Assembly: GCF_900100295.1 (NCBI RefSeq)
Contig: NZ_FNEV01000014.1
Coordinates: forward strand, 1 to 46,531
Source of the DNA: Salimicrobium halophilum
GTDB taxonomy: Bacteria; Bacillota; Bacilli; Bacillales; Halobacillaceae
DNA length: 46,531 nucleotides
Reading direction: 5' to 3'
Shown piece after piece: positions 1-8,334 of the stretch. The translations under genes were made by a program, and so were the position numbers. The notes beneath the pieces are model-generated. The model searched no databases. It was not told where the DNA came from and worked only from the letters and a program-made list of their open reading frames with translations. How positions within the stretch are numbered: position 1 is the stretch's first letter; each line of letters begins with the position of its first letter.

Positions 1-321
1 TGATCAAGGCTGGCATTACCAACACCGCAAGTGGGTGAAAACCTTAAAGAAACATCGTATCTTCCAGAGTATGTCCAGGAAAGCTAACTGCGCTGATAAT
101 GCGGCGATGGAGAATTTCTTCGGGATTCTCAAACAGGAAATGTATTACGGAGAAGAATTGGTTTCTTATGAAGAGCTTGAGAGAAAGCTCGAGGGATACA
201 TGGACTACTACAACCACGAACGCGTAAAAGTAAAATTGGCTGGCTTAAGTCCTATTCAATACCGGACTCAAACCAGCAAATCAGCTTCATAATAAAAACT
301 CTAACTTTTAGGGGTCACTAC
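1..321 (+). mobile_element. Right end of an IS3-family (IS150 group) insertion sequence
   Basis: The window opens inside an IS3-type element. Its transposase tail is at 2-292, and a terminal-repeat-like sequence, CTCTAACTTTTAGGGGTCAC, begins at 299 and runs to about 321. Its complement starts GTGACCCCTAAAAGTTAG, the usual look of IS150-group ends. The left half lies outside the window, so the target duplication cannot be checked. The element stops about 20 bp from the stop codon of the convergent metalloprotease gene. Confidence 0.85.
2..292 (+). CDS. IS3-family transposase OrfB, C-terminal part (5' end outside window)
   Basis: This is the C-terminal end of the DDE integrase-type transposase that moves an IS3/IS150 element. 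The frame is open from base 2, so the gene starts before the window. The first visible residues are DQGWHYQH, the block that carries the second catalytic Asp. The catalytic Glu lies in NAAMENFFGILKQE, with exactly 35 residues between that Asp and Glu, the D(35)E spacing of the family. The tail with YYNHERVKVKLAGLSPIQYR is the usual end of OrfB. No internal break is seen in the visible part. A GTG at 35 is an internal codon, not a start. Confidence 0.9.
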   Translation, partial: DQGWHYQHRKWVKTLKKHRIFQSMSRKANCADNAAMENFFGILKQEMYYGEELVSYEELERKLEGYMDYYNHERVKVKLAGLSPIQYRTQTSKSAS

Positions 322-341
322 CGGAGGCTGGCTTTCTCAGC

Positions 342-2438
342 TTATTTCTTCTTGCCGTTTTCTTTGTAGCTCACTTCGTATTCGAAATCCACGTATTCCG
401 TGCTGTCCTGTGGTGCTGCGTAATGAGTAGTCATGTACGTTTTACCCGGACGGAACACCTGTTGAAGTTCAAGTGCATCTTCATCTGTGATATTGAACGG
501 ATCTACATGGACGACCTGATATTTCCCGTTGTTCTTCTCTTTGAAGAAAGAAACGCCATAGTTCACGTATTCTTCATCCAGTTCTGCCTGGGAAGTGAAG
601 TCTTCCGTGCTGTCTCCTGTGTAGGAAATGCCGGCTTCAGGAATTTCGATATTATCGAGATACCAGCCTTCTTCCATATGGCCCCAGTCTGTCAGGTAGC
701 GGAAAGAGACGAGTACTTCTTCTCCTGCATATTCAGACAGGTCGAACGTTTCGTTGCGGAAAGAGTCTGTCATTCCAGTAAAGCCTGGTACATTCTCCTT
801 GATTTTCGGATATCCCTGTTCCACAACATCACTTGTCGTGTTTTCGTTGGATAGGGACGTCCACGTTTCGCCGCCATCGGTGGATATCTGTACCATACCG
901 AAGTCCCAGCCTTCTTCGATCTGAAGGTAGTGATCGAAAGAAAGCGTCGCTTCCGATAGACCGGTAAGGTCCGCTTCGAAAATCATCGCGTTGTCCATTT
1001 CATCGCCTTTCGTACTGTAGAACACGTTATTTCCTTCGTTCAGCGGATCTTCTGTCGATTTCCACTGGAATGGAAGGAAGTCGACACCATTGAAATCAAA
1101 GGATTTCACGTTGTCTCCCGGCTCGAAGTTGAACTCTTTGAAGTCCGTACCCCAGGCAGGAACGCCTTCTTTTTCAAAATCCTTCGCGGATTCAAAGTTC
1201 ACAGTTTCCCCGCGTACACCGTCTTCAGTCGGAAGTTCACGAAGGTCAACGTTTTCGAATCCGTACTTACCGCCTTTGAATTTGTTATCATCCATGACGA
1301 GTGCGGAAGTGAAGTCCTGGTATACTTCTTCGAACGTTTTGTTGATACCGAATTCTTCATACGCCTGTTCAAAACTTTCGATACTGTTGACGCCACTTGT
1401 AGCAACAGAGCGGATCAACTCTTGGCCGAACTGCTCGTAATTGTAAAGGGTGAACAGCTGTACAAGACCATAGTCGGCGATCGTTTCAGGTCCTGTCTCG
1501 GCATTCACATGTTCGTCCCAAGCGGTGAGCGAGTTTTCCGGATGATCGAGGAAGAAGTTGACCGATCCAGTGCTCACTCCATAACCACCCAGGTATTCGG
1601 AGAAGGTGGACATCCCTTCGTTGAGCCAGGATGTTTCGTCACTATCATAATCCGCATGGATCAGATGCTGTAATTCATGGATCGTCGTAGAGAAGAACGT
1701 TTCCTCCAGACGCTCGTCCCAGTCGCGGGAATCGATGTTGATGATATTGCGGTCCGTATACATTTCAACCGTCTGCCAGAAGTAACCGGCGACAAAGAAC
1801 GGATACTCCGGATCGTTATAGTTATCGTCTTTGATATTGTTGACGAGAATCGTTATTTTTTCATCGTCTTCCGTTGCATAATACCCTTCAGGCACGACGC
1901 CGAGATCTTCAAGCACAGCATTTGTGCCATCAAGCGGGTCCTGCTTCCCGAAGAAATCCGTAGCTTTCGGATAAATGTTGGAGTCGAATTCCTCAGTAAG
2001 TTTATCGACCTGTTCCTGTGTAATCGTATGAGCTGAGCGTGGATCCCCTTCAGGGAAGGAAAGGTCGTTCGCTACCCATACTTCCGCATGATCCCCTACG
2101 CTGCGCAGGGTGTATTCCTTGAAACCGAGGTCTCTGTCCAGAAACTGTTTCGTCCCCCCGTCGTATGTAAAGTGGGAATCACCGCTTCCTTCTTCAGAAC
2201 CTTCTTCCTCGTTGAAATTGACGTTTTCTGCATTTTCTTTGATCGTTTCGATCGCTTGCTGCTCAAATCCTTCCTGTTCGGATTTCTTCTGCAGCGCTCC
2301 GTCGATGTCGATCTTATCGCTGTAGCGATCTTTGTTCCAATTCTCATAGTCCGGAGAATCGGTTTCAGCACTCACTGTCGGAGCAGCAAGCGCCAGCGAT
2401 AGCGCACCGGCAGTCAATAAAGTGGATAGTTTCCTCAT
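342..2438 (-). CDS. Secreted zinc metalloprotease, immune inhibitor A / M6-like
   Basis: Predicted exported protease of 698 residues. Residues 1-24 form a signal peptide ending TVSA|E. The zinc site is HELQH at 254-258, followed by WLNEGMS with Glu274 as the probable third ligand, a gluzincin-type arrangement. The C-terminal half (about 425-610) looks like a beta-sandwich (MAM/jelly-roll-like) domain with FDHYLQIEEGWDFGMVQIS and FRYLTDWGHMEEGWYLDNI blocks, as in immune inhibitor A proteins. The Glu274 context also resembles M30 hyicolysin-type enzymes, so the exact peptidase family is uncertain. Start: ATG with AGGGGG about ten bases upstream. The gene is monocistronic and convergent with the IS3 fragment, which ends 20 bp beyond its stop. 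No sorting signal or LPxTG is present. Role (nutrient protein breakdown or virulence-like) is inference. Confidence 0.8.
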   Translation of the reverse strand: MRKLSTLLTAGALSLALAAPTVSAETDSPDYENWNKDRYSDKIDIDGALQKKSEQEGFEQQAIETIKENAENVNFNEEEGSEEGSGDSHFTYDGGTKQFLDRDLGFKEYTLRSVGDHAEVWVANDLSFPEGDPRSAHTITQEQVDKLTEEFDSNIYPKATDFFGKQDPLDGTNAVLEDLGVVPEGYYATEDDEKITILVNNIKDDNYNDPEYPFFVAGYFWQTVEMYTDRNIINIDSRDWDERLEETFFSTTIHELQHLIHADYDSDETSWLNEGMSTFSEYLGGYGVSTGSVNFFLDHPENSLTAWDEHVNAETGPETIADYGLVQLFTLYNYEQFGQELIRSVATSGVNSIESFEQAYEEFGINKTFEEVYQDFTSALVMDDNKFKGGKYGFENVDLRELPTEDGVRGETVNFESAKDFEKEGVPAWGTDFKEFNFEPGDNVKSFDFNGVDFLPFQWKSTEDPLNEGNNVFYSTKGDEMDNAMIFEADLTGLSEATLSFDHYLQIEEGWDFGMVQISTDGGETWTSLSNENTTSDVVEQGYPKIKENVPGFTGMTDSFRNETFDLSEYAGEEVLVSFRYLTDWGHMEEGWYLDNIEIPEAGISYTGDSTEDFTSQAELDEEYVNYGVSFFKEKNNGKYQVVHVDPFNITDEDALELQQVFRPGKTYMTTHYAAPQDSTEYVDFEYEVSYKENGKKK

Positions 2439-2742
2439 TCCTGTAACCCCCTGTAAGAATTTTCAATGCGAAACCTATTATGAATAATTTTTTAAAAATT
2501 ATCAAAATTCCATCAATAATCAAAAAGTACCAGTAATTACCTTGTGATGAAGGGGTGAGGATTTTTTTACCATAAAAAAAGATGGAAATTTGAAGAATGT
2601 GTGATTCCTTCATCTCACAAAAAAGAAAATACTGTAAAAAATAAGATCGGATGATTCAATTTGAAGTTTTTTTACGGTTGAATGAGATGAGAATAGGGAA
2701 GAGGGTAAGATACACAGATAGAGAGGGGAAGGGGGATACAGA
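2439..2742. other. AT-rich divergent intergenic region
   Basis: This 304-base gap separates the divergent protease and kinase genes. It holds a good promoter for the protease (2477-2505) and the kinase ribosome binding site (AAGGGGG near 2730). A weak inverted repeat (GAAGAAT / ATTCCTTC, about 2590-2620) was seen but lacks a U-run. No small gene or known riboswitch was recognised. Confidence 0.5.
2477..2505 (-). promoter_or_regulatory. Sigma-A-type promoter of the metalloprotease gene
   Basis: On the minus strand: -35 TTGATA (2500-2505), 17-base spacer, -10 CATAAT (2477-2482). Transcription would start near 2470, leaving a short leader before the ribosome binding site at about 2448. Confidence 0.55.
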
Positions 2743-4383
2743 GTGGAGTCTAAGAAATACATAGGAATCTACCGCATGTATGTCATCATCTGGATGACGT
2801 TCAAGTTTTTATGGAAAATGTTCTGGTTCCAGAAGCTGAATCGTATCTGGGATCAGGAAACGGAAAGAAAGTGGGAAGTCCTATTGAAGGATATGGCCAC
2901 GGAATATAGACAGCGCGCCGTTTATCTCGGAGGGCTGCTTATTAAGTTCGGACAGTTTCTGAGTTCTCGGGGAGACCTTCTTCCTGCCTCGTTTATACGG
3001 GAACTCGAAGGATTGGTCGACCGGGTGCAGCCTGTGCCGTTTTCTTATTCCAAAGAAATCATAGAAGAAGATTGGCAACAATCCCTCGAGTCCAGTATCG
3101 CTTCTATTGAGGAAGAGCCTGTCGCTTCAGCTTCCATCGGAGAAGTGTACAAAGCGTACTTGCATGATGGCACTCCAGTCGCTGTTAAAGTCCAGCGATA
3201 TCGGGTGAGGGAAATCTTCCAGACCGATTTCAAAGCGATGAGGGTAGTATTTTGGATGCTCAATCGTTTCACTATCTTCGGAAAGAAAGCTGATCTCCCC
3301 TCTCTATACAAAGAAGTCGTTGCGGTGATGAGTAACGAACTGGACTTCACAATGGAGCTTGAGAACGGGAACTATTTCAGGAAGCGATTCGAGGATCATA
3401 GTAACGTCTATATTCCGGAATATTTCACGGAGTTTTCTACCGGGCGTGTCCTGGTCATGGAATGGGTGGAAGGTGCAAGAATCACGGATATATCTTTCCT
3501 GAAAAGACATAACCTTGATAGGGAGAGACTTGCACGGACGCTTTTCGATCTATGTGTGGAACAGTTCGTCAATGCGGGTATGTTTCATGCAGACCCCCAC
3601 GCGGGAAATATAATGGTAAAAGAAGACGGCACAGTCGTTATTCTCGACTTCGGTATGGTCGGCAAGGTGAAAAGGGAAGATGTCGATGCCATTCGTTCGA
3701 TGATCGAAGGGTTCATCATGGACGATTACGACCGGGTCGTCGATTCTCTCAGAGATATGGATTTCCTTTTGGATGACGCTGATACCGAAGCGATGAAGAA
3801 AATGATGCGCCGCCTCCTCTCCATGTATTTGAGCGAAGATATGAGCAATATGGATGCTACGGTCATGAACGAAATACTGGAGGATCTTCAGGATTTCGTA
3901 AAAGGACAGCCGATCCAGCTACCTGCTGACTACGCATTTCTTGGTAGGGCGATGTCGATGATTCTCGGAGTGCTCATGGTCGTCTATCCACAGATGGACG
4001 TTGTAGCCTGGGGAAAACCTGTCATCAATGAATGGATGACAGGGAACCAGTCGAAATTCGGTTTTTATAAAAACATAGTCAAAGAAACCTCTCAACCCCT
4101 TCTGTCTCTTCCGAGGGCTATCATCGAGTATCTCGAAGACGGAGACAGAGAAAGGGAGTGGCAGAGAACAAAACAGCAGCATCAGTTATTACACCACTAC
4201 TATTTCTTTTATGCCGGGATTTCATTTGTTATTGCTTTTGTGACTCTCTTCCTGTCTTTTCTTATGCCACCGGCCTGGGAACAGGTTCCCGTTTGGGTGT
4301 TCTACACCATTTCCGGTCTCGGTTTCGCCGGGACGCTATTGTTTTCCATGAAGCATGTAAGGATGATCAAAAATATTACGTAG
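2743..4383 (+). CDS. ABC1/AarF/UbiB-family protein kinase-like protein
   Basis: A 546-residue member of the ABC1/UbiB atypical kinase family, best known from ubiquinone synthesis or lipid homeostasis; its substrate in Bacilli is not established. Seen: KFGQ motif at 68-71 (the family's KxGQ), an Ala-rich nucleotide loop with ASASIGEVY (128-136), a likely ATP-binding Lys149, HADPHAGN near 282-289 and DFG near 303. Two hydrophobic helices at the C-terminus (about 487-510 and 516-538) anchor it in the membrane, as in UbiB. The start is GTG after AAGGGGG. It lies 12 bp upstream of a phasin-like gene and is surely cotranscribed with it. I see no missing catalytic residue. Confidence 0.85.
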   Translation: MESKKYIGIYRMYVIIWMTFKFLWKMFWFQKLNRIWDQETERKWEVLLKDMATEYRQRAVYLGGLLIKFGQFLSSRGDLLPASFIRELEGLVDRVQPVPFSYSKEIIEEDWQQSLESSIASIEEEPVASASIGEVYKAYLHDGTPVAVKVQRYRVREIFQTDFKAMRVVFWMLNRFTIFGKKADLPSLYKEVVAVMSNELDFTMELENGNYFRKRFEDHSNVYIPEYFTEFSTGRVLVMEWVEGARITDISFLKRHNLDRERLARTLFDLCVEQFVNAGMFHADPHAGNIMVKEDGTVVILDFGMVGKVKREDVDAIRSMIEGFIMDDYDRVVDSLRDMDFLLDDADTEAMKKMMRRLLSMYLSEDMSNMDATVMNEILEDLQDFVKGQPIQLPADYAFLGRAMSMILGVLMVVYPQMDVVAWGKPVINEWMTGNQSKFGFYKNIVKETSQPLLSLPRAIIEYLEDGDREREWQRTKQQHQLLHHYYFFYAGISFVIAFVTLFLSFLMPPAWEQVPVWVFYTISGLGFAGTLLFSMKHVRMIKNIT

Positions 4384-4395
4384 GAGGATGGTAGT

Positions 4396-4725
4396 ATGAT
4401 GAACAATCTTTTGAAGCGCGGGTTCCATTTAGGGATCGGTGCCGCTGTCAGTGGGAAGGAACGTTTTGAGAAAATGGTGCAGGATATGGTCGACAAAGGA
4501 GAGATGACTCCGAAAGAGGCGAAATCGCTCATGGACGAATGGGTCCGAAAAGGAGAATCCGTCGACAGGGACTGGACGAATCAGTCACGAGCGATGATGA
4601 AGGAACGTGTGAAGGAATTGGGATTTGTCCCGGAAGAAGATTACCGGGAGCTCGAAGCTCGCGTGGAGCGTCTGGAGAAGCTTCATGAAGAGAAAGACGA
4701 AGGTCCTCCGACAACAGGGGTATAA
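4396..4725 (+). CDS. Phasin-like small helical protein
   Basis: A 109-residue, mostly helical, highly charged protein with no signal peptide or membrane segment. The middle (GEMTPKEAKSLMDEWVRKGE) and the C-terminal coiled coil (YRELEARVERLEKLHEEKDE) resemble the phasin / polyhydroxyalkanoate-granule regulator family (PhaF/PhaI-like), which coats granules or acts as a scaffold. It follows the UbiB-like kinase by 12 bp with a GGAGG ribosome binding site (4382-4386) before ATG ATG, so the two form an operon closed by the terminator at 4733. I recall such a pair in other Bacillaceae; function is inferred and no PHA synthase is present in the window. Confidence 0.65.
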   Translation: MMNNLLKRGFHLGIGAAVSGKERFEKMVQDMVDKGEMTPKEAKSLMDEWVRKGESVDRDWTNQSRAMMKERVKELGFVPEEDYRELEARVERLEKLHEEKDEGPPTTGV

Positions 4726-4732
4726 GATAGTG

Positions 4733-4780
4733 AAAAGAAGCTGCCTTTCCTAGATAGGAGAGACAGCTTCTTTTGTTTCT
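4733..4780 (+). terminator. Rho-independent terminator after the kinase-phasin operon
   Basis: Stem AAAAGAAGCTG (4733-4743) pairs with CAGCTTCTTTT (4764-4774), followed by a T-rich run. Confidence 0.85.
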
Positions 4781-4830
4781 TGGGTATGTTATGGAATGTT
4801 TTTAGAGATCCCTTACTACAAAATCCCTGT

Positions 4831-4990
4831 TGAACTACCCCCACCTACGCATTCGCTAAGAGGTGGGGGATTCTTAGAACCTCCGTTCTATCGAACAGAT
4901 GCCACCTAAGCGAACCCCGGCGTCCCACCGGTTAGAGTTTGAAGGCGGATCGCTTCCGCCTCGATGTTCCTGCTTGCGTTCAGGTCCCGG
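4831..4990 (-). ncRNA. Candidate omega RNA (reRNA) of TnpB
   Basis: TnpB proteins work with an RNA made from the 3' end of tnpB and the element's right end; the sequence just outside the end serves as the guide. Here the region contains nested hairpins (AGAAC..GTTCT and the CCCCCACCT/AGGTGGGGG stem) running to the TTCAA end. The guide would begin at 4829 reading minus: CAGGGATTTTGTAGTAAG. The 5' end is unknown. This is inferred from family knowledge plus the visible stems. Confidence 0.45.
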
Positions 4991-6060
4991 TCATGATGGG
5001 TCCCGCAGGAAGGACATGCCCATGTCCGGAGCCCTAGATCTTTTACTGCTTTGTTCTGATAGCCACAACAAGAACATAATTGACTGGAAGGAAAGGTTCT
5101 TCCCACGACGATGAGATGTTTCCCGTACCATTTTGCTTTGTAGGCAAGCATGTCACGGAAGGTAGACCAGCTGACGTCACTGATGGCTCTGGCCAGGTTC
5201 TTGTCTTTCACCATGCTGCTTACCTGCAGGTCTTCGATCCCGATCACGTCGTGGTTTTTGACGATGTCGGTACTGAACTTGTGCAGGACATCGGTGCGGA
5301 TATTTTTGATTTTTTCGTGTATACGAGCGACCTTCCGTCGTTGTTTCTGATAGTTCTTCGCTTCATGCAGGGGCTTTCCATCTTTTTTCGCCTGTTCATA
5401 GCGTCTGGACAATTTCTTCTGCGCCTTTTCCAGTTTCATCTCCAACGATCTGAAGACATGGGGGATCTCATGGATGGTCCCATCCGAAAGAACGGCGAAG
5501 GTTTTCAAACCGACGTCAATCCCGACGGTGGTCCCGGTTTTCGGCCACGCTTCGACCTCCGTTTCTGTAAGAATAGAAACGAAGTGTTTACCAACAGCGT
5601 TCCGTCGGATGGTCGCGGACAGGATCCGTCCTTCCACCTCCCGACTTTTGGCGAAACGGACGAGCCCTAACTTTGGCAACTTGATTTTATTGTCTAGAAT
5701 CGCGATGTTGCCATTCGTATGTTTCGTCGTATAGGATTGCACCGGGTTCTTTTTGGATTTGAATCGTGGGGCTTGGGTTTGTTTCCTGAAGAAGCGCTGA
5801 AAACTGTCGGCCAGGTGCCGGACACTGGTCTGGACAGCGATACTGTCCACGTCTTTCAGCCAGGGACGTTCCTGTTTCAAAGCTGGCAGTTGTTTCGAAC
5901 AGGCACGGTAAGACATCCCTATACCCGTTTCCCTGTAGGTCGTAGTCCATGCTTCGAGGAAATGATTGAAGACAAAGCGAGAGCAGCCGATGGTTTTTGC
6001 GATTTGTATCTCCTGCGTTTTATTCGGATAGATACGGAACTTATATGCTTTGTGAACCAT
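4906..6060 (-). CDS. RNA-guided nuclease TnpB (IS605 OrfB family)
   Basis: A full-length TnpB of 384 residues, the transposon-encoded ancestor of Cas12, which cleaves DNA at sites matching its omega RNA guide. The RuvC triad is complete: Asp182 in GIDVGLKTF, Glu276 in GIEDLQ and Asp359 in [10 protein letters not shown]. The zinc ribbon is complete: Cys329, Cys332, Cys349, Cys352. The start is ATG at 6060 ([12 protein letters not shown], the typical OrfB opening) with AAGGAGG eight bases upstream; a longer reading from 6114 would add 18 unrelated residues. No frameshift or stop is seen, so it may be active. No tnpA lies beside it, as in IS1341-type elements. Confidence 0.92.
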   Translation of the reverse strand: MVHKAYKFRIYPNKTQEIQIAKTIGCSRFVFNHFLEAWTTTYRETGIGMSYRACSKQLPALKQERPWLKDVDSIAVQTSVRHLADSFQRFFRKQTQAPRFKSKKNPVQSYTTKHTNGNIAILDNKIKLPKLGLVRFAKSREVEGRILSATIRRNAVGKHFVSILTETEVEAWPKTGTTVGIDVGLKTFAVLSDGTIHEIPHVFRSLEMKLEKAQKKLSRRYEQAKKDGKPLHEAKNYQKQRRKVARIHEKIKNIRTDVLHKFSTDIVKNHDVIGIEDLQVSSMVKDKNLARAISDVSWSTFRDMLAYKAKWYGKHLIVVGRTFPSSQLCSCCGYQNKAVKDLGLRTWACPSCGTHHDRDLNASRNIEAEAIRLQTLTGGTPGFA

Positions 6061-6199
6061 ATCGCTGCCTCCTTCTCCTCTAGCGTGAATGCTTGATAGA
6101 GGTATATACCCCAAAAACGAGAATGTATGTTCGTTTTTAGGTCAAAAAAATATATTTCTGTCGGACATCGGATACCATCAAAGATGTCTCCTCGTCCGA

Positions 6200-6248
6200 A
6201 GGCGATTCATCTCCCCCCTACGTCGTTGAGGAGGGAGTCTTCTCGCCT
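6200..6248. repeat. Left-end hairpin of the tnpB element
   Basis: AGGCGA at 6200 pairs with TCGCCT ending at 6248, and CTCCCCCC pairs with the GAGGAGGGAG block inside. This kind of imperfect palindrome upstream of tnpB marks the transposon left end. A nearby AAAAACGAGAATG...CGTTTTT repeat (about 6113-6138) is probably also part of it. The rest of the 6061-6382 gap, between the element and the chemoreceptor stop, shows only a distant AAGTGGTG/CACCACTT pair. Confidence 0.55.
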
Positions 6249-6382
6249 AAAGCTGATAAAAATAGTTATGACGTATTAGGTGATGGAACGTCACAGGAAG
6301 TGGTGCATAACGGATTTTATGTGACGGTTTCCTGATTGTGCGTTTGAAATTATGCCGGATAAACTACCGTGACCACCACTTC

Positions 6383-8149
6383 TTAAGCCGGATGATCCCA
6401 TTTTTCTTCATCTTCTTCTGTTTCTTCCTCTGGTTGCTCTTCTATAGAAGCGTTCGAGTCATCAAGACGGAACTGGCCGACAAGCCCGCTCAGACGATTG
6501 GACATATCCGAAAGTTCTCCGGATCTCCTGCTGACTTCTTCCATGGAGCTGTTGGACTGTTCAACGGAGGCGGTCGTTTCTTCGACGCCTGCTGCCGCTT
6601 CCTCTGAAGAAGAAGCGACGCTTTCGATCGATTGATTCATATTCGATGTGCTTTCATCAATATCGTCAAGGTTGGAAGAGATGACATCGATACTCGCAAC
6701 CATATCCCCGATCGACGTCTGTATTTCTGAGAAGGTGGCTCCTGTTTCTTCCATGTGCGTCGTCCCTTCTTCCACCTGATTATAGCCGGTTTCAAGAGAT
6801 TGTGAGACTTCTTTGGATTCTGTCTGGATGCCGTCTACCATACCGGTGATTTCACCAACGGAATCCGACACCTGTTCTGCCAATTTGCGCACTTCCTCTG
6901 CAACGACGGCGAATCCTTTTCCGTGCTCTCCGGCGCGCGCCGCTTCAATCGCTGCGTTCAGGGCGAGCAGATTCGTCTGGTCAGCGATATCCCGGATCAC
7001 CTGAACGAGTTTCGAGATTTCGCCGGATTGTTTGTCCAGACGATGCACGCGTTCGACCGCCTGCTGCATAACGGAGTGGATTTCTCTCATCTGAGTAACG
7101 GACGTATCCATCAGCTCTTTCCCGTGATTCGAGTTATCCAGCACACCTTTCGCTTCGGTGGAGACTTTGGAACTTTCGTCATTGGCACTTCGGATCTTCC
7201 TTGTGAGTGTGGACATCATTTCGGAAAGGTTCGAAGCATCGGAGGCCTGCTGCTCGGAACTTGAAGACAACTCCTGCATCGTGGAAGCAATCTGTTCCGA
7301 CCCTTCTTTCACTTCTGCAGACGAGTGACTTAGCTCGCGGCTCTGTTCTTCGACTTGATTGGAAAGAGTGGAGATTTCACGGATCAGTTGCTGCAAGTTT
7401 CCTTTCATAGCATTGATGGAAGCCCCGAGCTGTCCGATTTCATCCTTACTGTCGTAATCGAAGTCTTCATGATACAATTCTCCATCTGCAATCTGATCGG
7501 CTTTTTGAACAAGAGCATTCATATTCTTGCGGACCATGCGTGAGACGACTGCCATGATAAGCGATCCGATGACAAGGGCGATGATTCCTGCAATCACCAG
7601 CGTCATAAGGGTCGACTGAATTGCGTTTCCTGTGGAGGTATTCGCATTGGCCATATCTTCCTCTGCAGCGTATTGAAGGGTATTGAGTTGCTCCACCAGA
7701 TTCCCTCGTAGCGTCTGGATTCTGGCCCGGGCTGCTTCCACTTCCCCTTCATTGCTCAAGTTGCCGACGATTTTATTCAGGAATAGGTTGTTCACTTGTG
7801 AATCCATGTCGCTGATATTATTGAATACATCCTCGAGGTCGGTACCTTCATAAAAACTCTGGTACTCCGCTTGCAATTCATTGAAGGTCTGCCGTCTGTC
7901 TTCAAACTGGTTGACATATGCCTGCAAAGGACTTTCTATGTAATCAGCCACCCGAATGTCTTTGGAGCGGGCGAGGGAAGCCATTTCAGATACCTCTACT
8001 GCCGTCATCCCCTTTTCATTGAGGATGGTCACCTCGTCTTTTGCAAATTGGAGCTGAATGAATACAAGAATGATAGCGATGGCGAACAGAGCGATGGTGA
8101 TGGTGAACCCTATGCCATATTTTTTCCCGATGCTCAAGTTTTTCCACAT
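6383..8149 (-). CDS. Methyl-accepting chemotaxis protein
   Basis: A 588-residue transmembrane chemoreceptor that passes ligand signals to CheA/CheW at the cell pole. Order: membrane helix 13-33, extracellular four-helix-bundle-like sensor of about 150 residues (35-180), second membrane helix 181-203, HAMP (about 203-256), then a long methylation and signalling coiled coil. The conserved hairpin tip [20 protein letters not shown] lies near 388-407, followed by [17 protein letters not shown]. The C-terminus is acidic and lacks a CheR-docking pentapeptide. Ligand unknown. A sigma-D promoter at 8208-8234 puts it in the motility regulon. Monocistronic. Confidence 0.95.
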   Translation of the reverse strand: MWKNLSIGKKYGIGFTITIALFAIAIILVFIQLQFAKDEVTILNEKGMTAVEVSEMASLARSKDIRVADYIESPLQAYVNQFEDRRQTFNELQAEYQSFYEGTDLEDVFNNISDMDSQVNNLFLNKIVGNLSNEGEVEAARARIQTLRGNLVEQLNTLQYAAEEDMANANTSTGNAIQSTLMTLVIAGIIALVIGSLIMAVVSRMVRKNMNALVQKADQIADGELYHEDFDYDSKDEIGQLGASINAMKGNLQQLIREISTLSNQVEEQSRELSHSSAEVKEGSEQIASTMQELSSSSEQQASDASNLSEMMSTLTRKIRSANDESSKVSTEAKGVLDNSNHGKELMDTSVTQMREIHSVMQQAVERVHRLDKQSGEISKLVQVIRDIADQTNLLALNAAIEAARAGEHGKGFAVVAEEVRKLAEQVSDSVGEITGMVDGIQTESKEVSQSLETGYNQVEEGTTHMEETGATFSEIQTSIGDMVASIDVISSNLDDIDESTSNMNQSIESVASSSEEAAAGVEETTASVEQSNSSMEEVSRRSGELSDMSNRLSGLVGQFRLDDSNASIEEQPEEETEEDEEKWDHPA

Positions 8150-8207
8150 GATACAAACGTCCCCCTTATATCTTTTGGCTTATATAATTATTCCTACCTG
8201 AGTCTTA

Positions 8208-8234
8208 GTATCGGCATTTTTGTCCAAACCTTTA
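8208..8234 (-). promoter_or_regulatory. Sigma-D promoter of the chemoreceptor gene
   Basis: On the minus strand: TAAA (8231-8234), 15-base spacer, GCCGATAC (8208-8215). This fits the Bacillus sigma-D consensus TAAA-N15-GCCGATAT at all but the last base and sits about 60 bp upstream of the start codon. Confidence 0.85.
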
Positions 8235-8294
8235 ATACCCTGAAAAAGGAAGTAGTTGAAATTATCTGAAACGTGTCGTAACAGGGGGAAATGT

Positions 8295-8304
8295 GTGGTA
8301 TGAT
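8295..8304 (+). promoter_or_regulatory. Extended -10 promoter of the NSS transporter gene
   Basis: TGTGGTATGAT reads as TGn-TATGAT (extended -10; hexamer 8299-8304) with only a poor -35 (GTGTCG). It lies 31 bp upstream of the ATG. Confidence 0.45.
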
Positions 8305-8334
8305 GAGGCATATTTATTGTGGAGGAGGTTTCAT

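Larger units (their letters stand above)
4830..6255 (-). mobile_element. IS200/IS605-superfamily element, tnpB-only (IS1341-like)
   Basis: A single tnpB gene without a neighbouring tnpA. The right end carries a 9-bp hairpin (CCCCCACCT 4838-4846 with AGGTGGGGG 4861-4869), and on the minus strand it finishes GTAGTTCAA at 4830, the TCAA-type end of this superfamily. The left end carries an imperfect hairpin at 6200-6248. The outer left boundary near 6255, next to TTTAT read on the minus strand, is a guess. It needs a TnpA elsewhere to move. Confidence 0.7.

Noticed and set aside
2661-2694. Sigma-A promoter of the UbiB-like kinase
   Set aside because: TTGAAG and GAGAAT are present but 22 bases apart, outside the usual range.
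4906-6060. Stand-alone Cas12-type nuclease
   Set aside because: Size, sequence and both flanking transposon ends make it an IS605-type TnpB; no CRISPR array is nearby.
6299-6382. Terminator of the chemoreceptor gene
   Set aside because: AAGTGGTG and CACCACTT are about 70 bases apart and no U-run follows, so I do not call it.
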